Shown one piece after another: positions 18,963 through 26,806 of a stretch of 37,099 nt of DNA. The stretch is from contig JAJFKZ010000087.1 in NCBI GenBank assembly GCA_021772955.1, positions 1-37,099 on the forward strand, given 5' to 3'. Position 1 is the first letter of the stretch; each line of letters begins with the position of its first letter. Source of the stretch: Gammaproteobacteria bacterium (GTDB taxonomy: Bacteria; Pseudomonadota; Gammaproteobacteria; Xanthomonadales; Wenzhouxiangellaceae). The position numbers and the translations under genes were made by a program. The notes under the pieces are model-generated. The model saw nothing but the letters and a program-made list of their open reading frames with translations. It ran no database searches and was not told the DNA's origin.

Positions 18963-19084
18963 ACGTCAGGTCAGCAACACAGAAAATGAGTCCATGACCG
19001 CGCAGCGATACAACAGCTGTGACGGGCTAACAGGATCTGCTTGAAGTCAGTGCTTATGGACTCAAAGCCGTCGGCGGTGGTTAA

Positions 19085-19325
19085 GCCCGCCTATTGCACG
19101 AGGACGGACGTTCAGGTAAGAAAAGCGTACGCACACCAATACGATATAACGAAATTGATCGAAATTGCAAAAGTACAGTTTGTCCTATTCGGTGTTAGGA
19201 AAAATCTGCCGTCGTATTTTGGCACATCCTCCTTGAACCATAGCCAGCTATGGCTCTGCGGACGATGCACCAAACTACTTTGGCAGATTTCCCCTAAAAT
19301 CCGAATCCCTCATGCAATATGCGGG
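19085..19325 (-). repeat. MITE-like element, copy 2 (subfamily I, inverted relative to copy 1)
   Basis: This 241-bp element is nearly identical to the reverse complement of copy 1. The left end reads CCCGCCTATTGCACGAGG (two or three mismatches to the consensus) and the right end is exact. The hairpin cap CCATAGC/GCTATGG and its outer arms are kept. It is flanked by TTAA on both sides (19081-19084 and 19326-19329). It lies between aroE and the Fic gene. Small open frames that run through it in some frames are products of the repeat. Confidence 0.88.
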
Positions 19326-19422
19326 TTAATGTCATTCAGGCATACCGTGAGCAATCATCCAGCGCTGATCACCCCTGTTTGACCAGGGTGCTGCGCTTTC
19401 ACGTTTTCTCTCCACTGGAATC

Positions 19423-19620
19423 TCACTTCCACAGGAATGCAGTATTTTTGTGCCAGCGGCTAACCTCCTTCCAGGCATCCTTGGCTGATTGTCCCTGTAT
19501 CAAGATACCCAATTCCGACTGATTCTTGTAGCCCTCCAAGGAGTAATGTGACACCTTGGACGGTATCTGCAATGCATTTACCAGTTTTTGGGTATTTATG
19601 GATACTATTGCGGATATCAG
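19423..19620 (-). pseudogene. Possible gene remnant without a start codon
   Basis: The minus strand is open for 65 codons between an in-frame TAG (19621-19623) and the TGA at 19423-19425. The translation looks protein-like, with segments such as SLEGYKNQSELGILIQGQSA and KDAWKEVSRWHKNTAFLWK, rich in Lys, Trp and Gln, unlike the shadows of this genome. There is no ATG; the only usual start is a GTG at 19552-19554 (43 residues), without a ribosome-binding site. I do not recognise the family. It may be the tail of a gene broken when the Fic patch or the neighbouring MITE arrived, or a chance frame. Confidence 0.35.
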
Positions 19621-19645
19621 CTATGAATAGTTGATTTTATGGATA
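19595..19645 (+). promoter_or_regulatory. Direct repeats TTTATGGATA in the Fic promoter region
   Basis: TTTATGGATA occurs at 19595-19604 and again at 19636-19645, 41 bp start to start (about four helical turns), just upstream of the Fic ATG at 19667. The stretch is much richer in A and T than its surroundings and also holds TATATA tracts suitable for a -10. Paired operators for a regulator, perhaps the Fic protein's own C-terminal HTH, are a possibility. Confidence 0.35.
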
Positions 19646-19666
19646 TATATAGATATATTTCTGGGT

Positions 19667-20719
19667 ATGACATTGAACACAGACACCCTCGAAGTTACCT
19701 TAGAGTTCCTTTCGCTGATCTCGGAGCTGGATGAATTCAAGGGTGCCTGGCAGGCACTCGGCGTGCTGGCACCGGATCGCCTGTCCGCACTGCGACGCGT
19801 TGCAACGATAGAGAGTATTGGCTCATCGACACGCATTGAGGGGAGCAGGCTCTCCGATCAAGAGGTCGCAAGTCTGCTGAAGGAGATCAAGGTCAGAAAG
19901 TTTGCCACACGTGATGAACAAGAGGTCGCAGGTTATGCAGGAGTGATGACGAGTCTTTTCCGTCATGCCGACGCAATGGATTTTACTGAGAACCACATCC
20001 GGCAGTTACACAGAGATCTGTTGATTTACAGTGAAAAAGATGAGCGCCATCGGGGACACTACAAGACTGGTTCCAACCACGTCATCGCCTTTGATGCTGA
20101 TGGAAATGAAATTGGCCTTGTATTCGAAACGGCAACGCCGTTTGCCACACCAAGTCTGATGACAGAGCTGGTGACATGGACCAACACCGCTTTGGAGAAA
20201 CAGGAACTTCACTCCTTGCTGGTGATTGCAATCTTTACTGTGGTATTTCTTGAAATTCACCCCTTCCAGGATGGTAATGGCAGGCTATCGCGCGTGCTGT
20301 CTACGCTATTGCTACTCAAAAGCGGTTATGCCTATGTACCCTATAGTTCACTGGAGAGCGTGATAGAAGCATCCAAGGAAAGCTATTACATTGCATTGCG
20401 CAACACGCAAAAGACCATCCGTACCGAAATGCCAGATTGGCAACCGTGGGTTGCGTACTTTTTGCGAGCACTGCGAGTGCAAAAACAGCACCTGAAAGCA
20501 AAAATTGAGCGCGAACAGATCCTTATCGCCACGCTCCCGGAACTGTCTGAGCACATCCTGCAGCTTGCAACCGAGCATGGCCGGTTAACCTTAAGTCAGA
20601 TTGTTGAGTTGACCAAAGCAAACCGTAACACCATAAAAAAGCACTTGCAGTCGCTGGTGGCGAACCGGCACTTGTCACAGCACGGTAAAGGCAAGGGAAC
20701 CTGGTATGGCCGTAAATAG
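19667..20719 (+). CDS. Fic family protein with N-terminal inhibitory helix and C-terminal winged helix
   Basis: This 350-residue Fic protein probably transfers AMP from ATP onto a protein hydroxyl. The active motif is complete, HPFQDGNGRLSR (198-209), with catalytic H198. An inhibitory motif of the form S-x3-E-G is present at S54-E58-G59 (STRIEG), placing it in class II, where the inhibitory helix is on the same chain. The C-terminal part (about 300-350) resembles a winged helix-turn-helix (LTLSQIVELTKANRNTIKKH) ending in a basic wing. The ATG at 19667 is chosen; a TTG 12 codons upstream also keeps the frame open but overlaps the AT-rich promoter region. No toxin-antitoxin partner is adjacent. 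Lower GC content and the nearby MITE suggest an acquired gene. The target is unknown. Confidence 0.9.
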   Translation: MTLNTDTLEVTLEFLSLISELDEFKGAWQALGVLAPDRLSALRRVATIESIGSSTRIEGSRLSDQEVASLLKEIKVRKFATRDEQEVAGYAGVMTSLFRHADAMDFTENHIRQLHRDLLIYSEKDERHRGHYKTGSNHVIAFDADGNEIGLVFETATPFATPSLMTELVTWTNTALEKQELHSLLVIAIFTVVFLEIHPFQDGNGRLSRVLSTLLLLKSGYAYVPYSSLESVIEASKESYYIALRNTQKTIRTEMPDWQPWVAYFLRALRVQKQHLKAKIEREQILIATLPELSEHILQLATEHGRLTLSQIVELTKANRNTIKKHLQSLVANRHLSQHGKGKGTWYGRK

Positions 20720-20848
20720 ACTGCTGCCCGACAGGTGATGGTGAGGACGTAATCATTGCGTATCGATAAAGCTGTATGCGGCAATATTGATGTTGGTCAC
20801 GCCGAATTGATTTGTATTGCAGCATAAGCAGGTAAAGGTGGGGTGTGA

Positions 20849-20878
20849 TTGACACTGACTCATGCCAGGCAATATAAT
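20849..20878 (+). promoter_or_regulatory. Near-consensus sigma70 promoter of fbpABC
   Basis: A perfect TTGACA (20849-20854) and a perfect TATAAT (20873-20878) are separated by 18 bp, 37 bp upstream of the fbpA ATG at 20915. This would be a very strong promoter unless repressed. The Fur palindrome begins inside the -10. Confidence 0.8.
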
Positions 20879-20894
20879 GAGAATGAATCTCATT
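20876..20894. promoter_or_regulatory. Fur box overlapping the fbpA promoter
   Basis: AATGAGAATGAATCTCATT is a 19-bp palindrome with perfect 7-bp arms (AATGAGA/TCTCATT) matching the Fur-box pattern of NAT-type repeats. It overlaps the last three bases of the -10 and the transcription start, the normal position for iron-dependent repression. It drives the fbpABC iron importer, which fits. Confidence 0.85.
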
Positions 20895-20914
20895 TAACTT
20901 TTTCGGTGATTTCC

Positions 20915-21952
20915 ATGACTGTTCGCCAGCCACGCTTGCTACCTGTATCGCTGCTTGTATTGTTACCCATTTTGCTGCTTTTTCCAGTGCCGCAAAGCTA
21001 TGCTGCTGACGAAGTGAATGTGTATTCAGCACGCAAGGAACAACTGATCAAGCCACTGCTGGACCGCTTCACCGAGGCCACTGGAATTCAGGTCAATCTG
21101 CTCAGCGCTGAAGCCGGTGCACTGCTGGTGCGACTGCGCAATGAGCAACGTAACACACCAGCGGATTTGCTGGTCACCGTGGACGCCGGTAATTTGCAGC
21201 GCGCGGTCGAGGCGGGTGTGCTGCAGCCAGTGAGCAGTGAGTATTTGCAGCAGGTGGTACCGGCGCACCTGCGCCATCCGGATGGACTCTGGTACGGACT
21301 GTCGATGCGTGCCAGGGTGATTTTTCGGTCCCGTGAGCGGGTTGCTGATAACGCCATTAACAGTTATGCCGACCTGGCTGACGCACAGTGGCATGGTCGA
21401 TTGTGCATCCGCTCGTCAGACAACATCTACAATCAGTCGCTGGTGGCGGCGCAGATTGCCCATCAAGGCGTAGCTGCTAGCGAAAGCTGGGCGCGTGGTC
21501 TGGTGGCCAATTTCGCCCGCTCGCCACAAGGCGGTGACACTGATCAGTTGTTGGCCGTGGCGGCCGGTGAGTGCGATCTGGCGCTGGCCAACACGTATTA
21601 CTATGCGCGCATGCTGGCTGATCCTGCACAGCACGCCACGGCCAGCAAGTTGGTGGTGGTGTGGCCGGATCAGGACAGTGCTGGTGCGCACGTGAACATC
21701 AGCGGTGCGGCGATCACCAAATATGCTCCGCATCCGCAAGCCGCCATACAGCTGCTGGAATTTATGTTGAATGAATCCTCGCAGCAATGGTATGCGCAGG
21801 TCAACAACGAGTACCCGGTGCGCAGTGATGTTGCCGCCAGCGAGATCCTCAAAGGACTTGGCGAGTTCAAGGCCGATGAACTCAACTTGTCCAAACTTGG
21901 TGAAAACAATGCCGCGGCAGTGATGCTGATGGATCGCGTCGGTTGGCACTGA
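20915..21952 (+). CDS. fbpA: Periplasmic ferric iron-binding protein FbpA
   Basis: This is the substrate-binding protein of a ferric iron ABC importer. From the ATG at 20915 the protein is 345 residues, with a long hydrophobic signal peptide (to about QSYAADE). An upstream TTG frame exists but would read through the promoter and Fur box, so it is rejected. The mature protein starts EVNVYSARKEQLIKPLLDRF, the standard FbpA/AfuA opening, and has the ALANTYYYARML segment with the tyrosines (228-230) that coordinate Fe3+. The C-terminal HPQAAIQLLEFML and NNEYPVRSD blocks are also typical. First gene of fbpABC, Fur-controlled. Confidence 0.95.
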   Translation: MTVRQPRLLPVSLLVLLPILLLFPVPQSYAADEVNVYSARKEQLIKPLLDRFTEATGIQVNLLSAEAGALLVRLRNEQRNTPADLLVTVDAGNLQRAVEAGVLQPVSSEYLQQVVPAHLRHPDGLWYGLSMRARVIFRSRERVADNAINSYADLADAQWHGRLCIRSSDNIYNQSLVAAQIAHQGVAASESWARGLVANFARSPQGGDTDQLLAVAAGECDLALANTYYYARMLADPAQHATASKLVVVWPDQDSAGAHVNISGAAITKYAPHPQAAIQLLEFMLNESSQQWYAQVNNEYPVRSDVAASEILKGLGEFKADELNLSKLGENNAAAVMLMDRVGWH

Positions 21953-21961
21953 TAACAAAAC

Positions 21962-22042
21962 ATGCAACCCCCTGCCAAGGTGCAGAATAACAATGCCAAA
22001 GCACTGCTGACCACTGCTCGTCTTGCTGCAAGTGCCGGATGA
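21962..22042 (+). CDS. Possible 26-residue leader ORF coupled to fbpB
   Basis: A short frame ATG(21962)-TGA(22040-22042) fills the 86-bp gap between fbpA and fbpB and overlaps the fbpB start by ATGA. It begins MQPPAKVQNNNAKALL and has no export signal. Neither it nor fbpB has a clear Shine-Dalgarno sequence, so fbpB might be translated by coupling through this frame. It could equally be chance. Confidence 0.3.
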   Translation: MQPPAKVQNNNAKALLTTARLAASAG

Positions 22043-23745
22043 GGCGTGATCGCTCACTAGTCAGCCCAAATGCGCTGCCGCGCGGTGCCTGGGGCTGGAG
22101 CAACATCCTGTTGGCGCTGCTGTTGTCAGTGCCGGTGGTGGTTATCGCCGCACATGTGATATTGGGCCAATCTGTCGTCTGGCAGCATTTGCTGGCCACC
22201 GTATTACCGGGGTATCTGCGCAATTCCTTGCTGCTGGCGTTGCTGGTAGGCACAGGTACGGTGGTGATCGGCGTGAGCTGTGCCTGGCTGACGGTGTTGT
22301 GCGAATTTCCGGGGCGGCGCTGGTTCAGCTGGATGCTGTTGCTGCCACTGGCCTTGCCAGCTTACATTGTCGCGTATGCCTATGCCGGAATGTTGGACTA
22401 TGCCGGTCCACTGCAAACCGCATTACGAGAGGGCTTTGCGTGGCAGGCCGGCGAGTATTTTTTCCCATCGATTCGCAACCTGCCGGGTGCGGCGCTGGTG
22501 TTGACACTGGTGTTGTATCCGTATGTGTACCTGCTGGCGCGTGCAGCCTTTGTGCAGCAGTCGGCCAGCGCATTGAACGTGGCCCGGACTCTGGGATTGA
22601 GTCCATTCAAGGTGTTTTGGCGGGTGGGTATACCCTTGGCGCGGCCGGCGATCATCGCCGGTGTCACCCTGGTGCTGATGGAAACCCTGGCAGATTATGG
22701 CACGGTCAAGTACTTTGGCGTGCAAACCTTCACCACCGGCATTTTCAGAACCTGGTTTGGTATGGGCGATCAAGTCGCTGCTGCGCAACTGGCGGCGGTG
22801 CTGTTGTTCATGATCTTGATATTGATCATGCTGGAGCGTTGGTCGCGTGGTAAACGCCGGTTTGCCAGCAGCGAATCGCGTTTTGAAGCCATCTCTCGCT
22901 ACCGACCACAACTGGGCGGCCGTCTGCTTGCGTTTGCGGTGTGCCTGCTGCCATTGCTGCTGGGCTTTGTGTTGCCGGCTCTGCAGTTGGGTTACTGGAC
23001 CCTGAGCGCGGGCAGGGGACAGTTCAATCAGGCGTTCATGGTGTTGTTGTGGAACAGCTTCAGTCTGGCCGGGGTGACGGCCATACTGGCGGTGTTGCTG
23101 GCCGTCACACTGGCCTTTGGCGCGCGCTTGAACAAAGCGGTACTGGTGCAGGCAGCCACACGTGTGGCCGGCATGGGTTATGCCATTCCAGGCACCGTCA
23201 TCGCGGTGGGCGTGATCATTCCATTCGCGCTGCTGGACAATCGACTGGACAGTTTTCTGCGCGCACAATTTGCCATCAGCAGTGGGTTGTTGTTGAGTGG
23301 TACGCTGGTGGCGCTGGTGTTTGCCTACCTGGTGCGGTTCTTGTCGGTAGCACTGCAAAGCATGGAGTCGGGGCTTAGTAAAATCAGCCCGGCGATGGAT
23401 GTCAGTGCTGCCGGGCTGGGTTGCCGGCCGATTGCCATGCTGCGGCGCGTGCATTTGCCGTTGTTGCGAGGCAGCATGTTGACGGCCTTGTTGCTGGTGT
23501 TTGTAGACGTATTGAAGGAGTTACCGGCGACTCTGATTCTGCGCCCGTTCAATTTTAATACCCTGGCCGTGCGCGCCTACGAGCTGGCCGAAGATGAAAT
23601 GCTTGTGGCAGCCGCGCCCAGTGCCCTGTGTATCGCACTGGTCGGGCTGTTGCCGGTGATTTTGCTGAGTCGATCCATCCAGCGCAAACCAGCCAGGGCG
23701 GGCCAATTCGAAATCAAGCAGACTGTTATCAATGAACCAACTTGA
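22039..23745 (+). CDS. fbpB: Ferric iron ABC transporter permease FbpB (two fused permease halves)
   Basis: This 568-residue inner-membrane permease has two tandem binding-protein-dependent transport domains and about 12 hydrophobic segments. Each half carries an EAA-type loop that docks the ATPase: ARTLGLSPFKVFWRVGIPLA in the first half and AAGLGCRPIAMLRRVHLPLL in the second. Other recognisable FbpB segments are ETLADYGTVKYFGVQTFTTG and DVLKELPATLILRPFNFNTL. Length is typical of the double permease. It overlaps fbpC by 14 bp. Together with FbpA and FbpC it imports Fe3+ across the inner membrane. Confidence 0.95.
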   Translation: MRRDRSLVSPNALPRGAWGWSNILLALLLSVPVVVIAAHVILGQSVVWQHLLATVLPGYLRNSLLLALLVGTGTVVIGVSCAWLTVLCEFPGRRWFSWMLLLPLALPAYIVAYAYAGMLDYAGPLQTALREGFAWQAGEYFFPSIRNLPGAALVLTLVLYPYVYLLARAAFVQQSASALNVARTLGLSPFKVFWRVGIPLARPAIIAGVTLVLMETLADYGTVKYFGVQTFTTGIFRTWFGMGDQVAAAQLAAVLLFMILILIMLERWSRGKRRFASSESRFEAISRYRPQLGGRLLAFAVCLLPLLLGFVLPALQLGYWTLSAGRGQFNQAFMVLLWNSFSLAGVTAILAVLLAVTLAFGARLNKAVLVQAATRVAGMGYAIPGTVIAVGVIIPFALLDNRLDSFLRAQFAISSGLLLSGTLVALVFAYLVRFLSVALQSMESGLSKISPAMDVSAAGLGCRPIAMLRRVHLPLLRGSMLTALLLVFVDVLKELPATLILRPFNFNTLAVRAYELAEDEMLVAAAPSALCIALVGLLPVILLSRSIQRKPARAGQFEIKQTVINEPT

Positions 23746-24775
23746 AACCAGACAATTGAGCGTTGCTTTTGAGGGTGTTGCTGCAGTGCGCGACGTGAAC
23801 CTGTGTGTGCGCAGTGGCAGCATCGGCAGCATTATTGGCCCCAGCGGATGCGGCAAGACCACGTTGCTGCGTGCCATAGCCGGCTTTATTCAGCCCGCTA
23901 GTGGCGAGATTCTGTTTCACGGTGAGTGTGTCAGCAGCCCGGCTTTCATGCGACCGCCGGAACAGCGCAAGATCGGCTATGTGATGCAGGATCTGGCGCT
24001 GTTTCCACATTTGAGTGTGAGCCAGAACATCGGCTTCGGGCTGCAGGCCTTGCCGCGTAGCCAGCGTCGCTTGAGGGTCCAGGAATTGCTGCAGCTGATC
24101 GGCTTGCCGCACAAGGGACAGGCGTATCCACACGAGCTGTCAGGAGGTCAGCAACAGCGCGTGGCGATTGCCAGATCGATGGCGCCCAGACCGGGCCTGT
24201 TACTGCTGGATGAACCGTTTTCCGACCTCGATCCGCAATTGCGCCAGGAGCTGCCGCGCGAGCTGCGCCGGATATTTCGCGAGGGTGGCGTAACCGTGCT
24301 GCTGGTAACCCACGATCAGCATGAGGCGTTTGCCATGTGTGATGAGATCGGCGTCATGCACCACGGTCAATTGCTGCAATGGGATACCGCCTACAACATC
24401 TACCATCAGCCGGTATCGCAACAGGTCGCCGATTTTGTTGGTGAGGGGCGTTTGCTCAGTGGACACGTGGTGGATGAACGGCACGTGGTGTGCGCACTGG
24501 GCCGATTGTGCAGCGCCACGAGCTTACCGCAGACCAGTGGCGCTGACGTGGACGTTCTGTTTCGGCCGGATGATATCGTCATTGACGAGAGCTCTGAATT
24601 ACGCGCCACCGTGGTGGAGCGAACCTTTCGCGGCAGCCACTACCTGTATCGATTGGCGATCAACGACCAGCAGCAACTGTTGTGCCTGGCTCCCAGCCAT
24701 CAGGTGCACGAGCCGCAGCAACAGGTTGGCATCCGTGCCGTGCCCGAGCATGTGGTGACCTTTCCGGTGACTTGA
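23732..24775 (+). CDS. fbpC: Ferric iron ABC transporter ATP-binding protein FbpC
   Basis: This 347-residue ATPase energises FbpB. It has Walker A GPSGCGKTT (36-44), Q-loop Q86, signature LSGGQQQR (136-143), Walker B LLLLDEP (156-162), D-loop SDLD and switch H194. A C-terminal regulatory region of about 110 residues (TOBE-like) follows, with DVLFRPDDIVID. The start overlaps the end of fbpB by 14 bp, so translation is coupled. It is the last gene of the importer; two hairpins lie in the convergent gap downstream. Confidence 0.95.
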   Translation: MNQLETRQLSVAFEGVAAVRDVNLCVRSGSIGSIIGPSGCGKTTLLRAIAGFIQPASGEILFHGECVSSPAFMRPPEQRKIGYVMQDLALFPHLSVSQNIGFGLQALPRSQRRLRVQELLQLIGLPHKGQAYPHELSGGQQQRVAIARSMAPRPGLLLLDEPFSDLDPQLRQELPRELRRIFREGGVTVLLVTHDQHEAFAMCDEIGVMHHGQLLQWDTAYNIYHQPVSQQVADFVGEGRLLSGHVVDERHVVCALGRLCSATSLPQTSGADVDVLFRPDDIVIDESSELRATVVERTFRGSHYLYRLAINDQQQLLCLAPSHQVHEPQQQVGIRAVPEHVVTFPVT

Positions 24776-24836
24776 GACGAACTGCCGTGGACACTTCAGG
24801 CTAGTGTCCTGTCATGCCTCATAGGATGCTTGCAGA

Positions 24837-24885
24837 GCCTGGCATTTGTACCAAGGCCAGGCGCAGTTTGCAGGCTATGCCTGCA
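24837..24885. terminator. Two hairpins in the convergent fbpC/lipoprotein gap
   Basis: GCCTGGC (24837-24843) pairs with GCCAGGC (24856-24862). Directly after it TGCAGGC (24869-24875) pairs with GCCTGCA (24879-24885) around a TAT loop. Both stems are perfect 7-bp arms. They sit where a bidirectional terminator is expected between two convergent iron genes, but there is no T-run on either strand. Confidence 0.4.
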
Positions 24886-24911
24886 GGGCTGTCTGGTTGC
24901 TACCGAGGTGG

Positions 24912-25778
24912 TTATTTCGTGGGCGCAAGCCCGGTCGCGATAAACTCGACCCGGGCCGCGGTACCGTAGAGTTTCGAAGCATCGCCAGAGATTTGTTTGG
25001 GTGGAGTCAGACCCGGCCATAGCGACTGCAGGCCAGCCAGCAGATCGCTGACTTTCGCAATGGCATCCTGAGCGTCGGCATCGGTGCCGGTATAGGCTTG
25101 CAACAAGGCCTTGGCTTCGTTGGTGAAGCCCCAGGCATCCTGATATTCGTGCACATTCACGACCTTGCCACCGACCACGCCAAGCGCGTATTCATCCGCT
25201 GCGGTACGCAGCAAATGAGTGGCCCGCTGCAACAGTACCGACGCACTGGTGGGCTGGCCTGCTGCCTGTTCATGGGCCAGTATTGCGGTCTGCAGTTGGG
25301 CATAGGCCTGATCAACCTGCTGCGCATCAGCATGCTTGACGGCCTCATTCAGCGCCTGCAGTTGTTCCGCAAAGCCGGGCAGGCCGCGGCTGTCAAACGC
25401 AGCCTGCAGACCGCTGTAGAGTTCGTCACCGGGATGTTTCATGTGGGATTTGGCCGCATCGATTGCACCTTGTTGATACAGATTCATGCCCACCAGCAGA
25501 TGGCCATTGATCAGATCCAGCTGTCCCAGATAGGCAAGCTCGTCACCTTGCAGGCGCTCGGCCATGCTGGCGTATTGGCGGCCCTCACCTTCGGCCTCCG
25601 CCTCTCCTTCGACCGCCGCCGCCACTGGTGCGGGTGCTACTGGCACCAATTGCCGGGCTGTGGATGGTTCGGGCGCTGATGTGTTTGCATCATCGGCAGA
25701 TTGACAGCCGCTGAGCAGTGTGACGCTGGCGATGGTGCAAACGCTCATGCTGTGCCATAGTTTGGTTCGTTTCAACAT
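24912..25778 (-). CDS. Unrecognised lipoprotein under a Fur box
   Basis: This is a 288-residue protein of a family I cannot name. It has a lipoprotein signal peptide with lipobox LLSGC (acylated C25), then a Pro/Ala linker and an acidic stretch EGEAEAEGEG (57-66). The rest is mostly alpha-helical, with histidines at NGHLLVG (H93) and SHMKHPGDELY (H112, H115) and glutamates that could bind metal. The start ATG is at 25776-25778. It is divergent from the PiuC-type gene with a perfect Fur palindrome between them, and convergent with fbpC. An iron-starvation role at the outer or inner membrane, such as a periplasmic iron chaperone or partner of an uptake system, is inference from context alone. 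Confidence 0.7.
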   Translation of the reverse strand: MLKRTKLWHSMSVCTIASVTLLSGCQSADDANTSAPEPSTARQLVPVAPAPVAAAVEGEAEAEGEGRQYASMAERLQGDELAYLGQLDLINGHLLVGMNLYQQGAIDAAKSHMKHPGDELYSGLQAAFDSRGLPGFAEQLQALNEAVKHADAQQVDQAYAQLQTAILAHEQAAGQPTSASVLLQRATHLLRTAADEYALGVVGGKVVNVHEYQDAWGFTNEAKALLQAYTGTDADAQDAIAKVSDLLAGLQSLWPGLTPPKQISGDASKLYGTAARVEFIATGLAPTK

Positions 25779-25815
25779 GTTTGGATACCTGTGGGCAAGT
25801 AACTGTTCATTTGCA

Positions 25816-25834
25816 AATGATAACAGTTATCATT
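25816..25834. promoter_or_regulatory. Fur box between the lipoprotein and PiuC-type genes
   Basis: AATGATAACAGTTATCATT is a 19-bp palindrome with perfect 8-bp arms (AATGATAA/TTATCATT), very close to the classic Fur consensus GATAATGATAATCATTATC. It lies 37 bp from one start codon and 29 bp from the other in the divergent gap, so one operator probably represses both genes. Confidence 0.88.
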
Positions 25835-25863
25835 GACAAGTTACACGGGCAGGGACCCATTGT

Positions 25864-26526
25864 ATGAAAATAGCCATCGATTCGATCATTGATCAGCATC
25901 GCCTGCTGGCGTTGCAAGCATTGCTGGCTGATCCGGCCATTTACCAGGATGGGCTGGTCACAGCGGGGACTGCAGCGGCTGACGTGAAGCAAAATCAGCA
26001 AGCCGATGCCAACCACCTGGAAGTACGCGGCGCCCTGCGCACGCTGCAACAACTGTTACTGCAACATACGGTATTTCAGTCTGCCGCACGTCCGGCCGGT
26101 TTCGCGCGGCTGATGTTCAACCGCTTTGGACCAGGCATGGCCTATGGTTTACACAACGACGGCGCAGTGATTGATGGCAAACGTACAGATTTGTCGTTTA
26201 CCCTGTTTTTGTCTGCACCCGACAGCTATGACGGCGGCGAGCTGGTGCTGCACGATGTATCTGGCAGTGCGACAATCAAGCTCGCCGCGGGCAGCCTGAT
26301 GCTGTATCCGGCCGGGTGTCTGCATGAAGTCAAAAGCGTGACTCGCGGTGAGCGGCTGGCGCTGGTGGGCTGGCTGCAAAGCCGGGTGCGCTGTCCGTCC
26401 CAGCGCGAGGTGCTGTTCAATCTGGAGTCCGTGCTGGCCGGGATCGCCGAGACTGAGGACAATCGCAACCAGCGTCTGCAGCTGCAACAGGTGCGTGGCG
26501 CATTGCTGCGCATGTGGATGGATTGA
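25864..26526 (+). CDS. PKHD-type Fe(II)/2-oxoglutarate dioxygenase, PiuC-like
   Basis: This 220-residue protein belongs to the PiuC/YbiX family. The iron ligands are H97 and D99 (GLHNDGAV) and H154 (AGCLHEVKSV), with R164 (RGERLALVGW) to hold 2-oxoglutarate. The family opening is less conserved, but the FNRFGPGMAYGLHND and DSYDGGELVLHD blocks are diagnostic. PiuC-type genes are iron-repressed and usually accompany TonB-dependent siderophore receptors; the substrate is unsettled. Here the gene shares a Fur box with the lipoprotein. MITE copy 3 starts about 25 bp after its stop. Confidence 0.9.
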   Translation: MKIAIDSIIDQHRLLALQALLADPAIYQDGLVTAGTAAADVKQNQQADANHLEVRGALRTLQQLLLQHTVFQSAARPAGFARLMFNRFGPGMAYGLHNDGAVIDGKRTDLSFTLFLSAPDSYDGGELVLHDVSGSATIKLAAGSLMLYPAGCLHEVKSVTRGERLALVGWLQSRVRCPSQREVLFNLESVLAGIAETEDNRNQRLQLQQVRGALLRMWMD

Positions 26527-26551
26527 CGCCGTTGCAGTAGCGTCGGGTTAG

Positions 26552-26793
26552 CCCAGATATTTCATGAGGGTTTCGAAATGCAGGCTCAAGCTGGCTATAT
26601 AGTTCGTTCGATCTCCCCCAGAAACATAGTTGTGGCTATGTTGCAAGGGAGATTGGGCGAAATATGACGCCAGCTTGGGTCTGCGCTCGAAAAGAACATA
26701 GTGCGCTTTTCCGGGATAACGCTTTGTATTCGTATCATATTGATTTATCCATTAATACTAGCCTTGACTGTTCGTCTTCATGAAATATCCGGG
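26552..26793 (+). repeat. MITE-like element, copy 3 (subfamily II)
   Basis: This 242-bp element has ends CCCAGATATTTCATGA and TCATGAAATATCCGGG, flanked by TTAG on both sides (26548-26551 and 26794-26797). Its interior shares little sequence with subfamily I but has the same plan: a long hairpin beginning about 35 bp in, with CAAGCTGGC/GCCAGCTTG, ATCTCCC/GGGAGAT and the cap AACATAG/CTATGTT, all perfect, followed by an AT-rich half. It fills the convergent gap between the PiuC-type gene and metF, where the hairpin could also end transcription. Confidence 0.85.
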
Positions 26794-26806
26794 TTAGCTG
26801 TGCGGG

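Noticed and set aside
18963-19084. 16-residue frame after aroE and a 17-codon open stretch ending at the repeat
   Set aside because: Both are too short, lack a ribosome-binding site and have no recognisable similarity.
19041-19382. 113-codon frame through MITE copy 2
   Set aside because: Almost all of it is repeat sequence; the frame is a by-product of the element.
22423-23454. 343-codon open frame antisense to fbpB
   Set aside because: Composition (Gln/His/Arg-rich) is that of a GC-biased shadow, and fbpB is unmistakable on the other strand.
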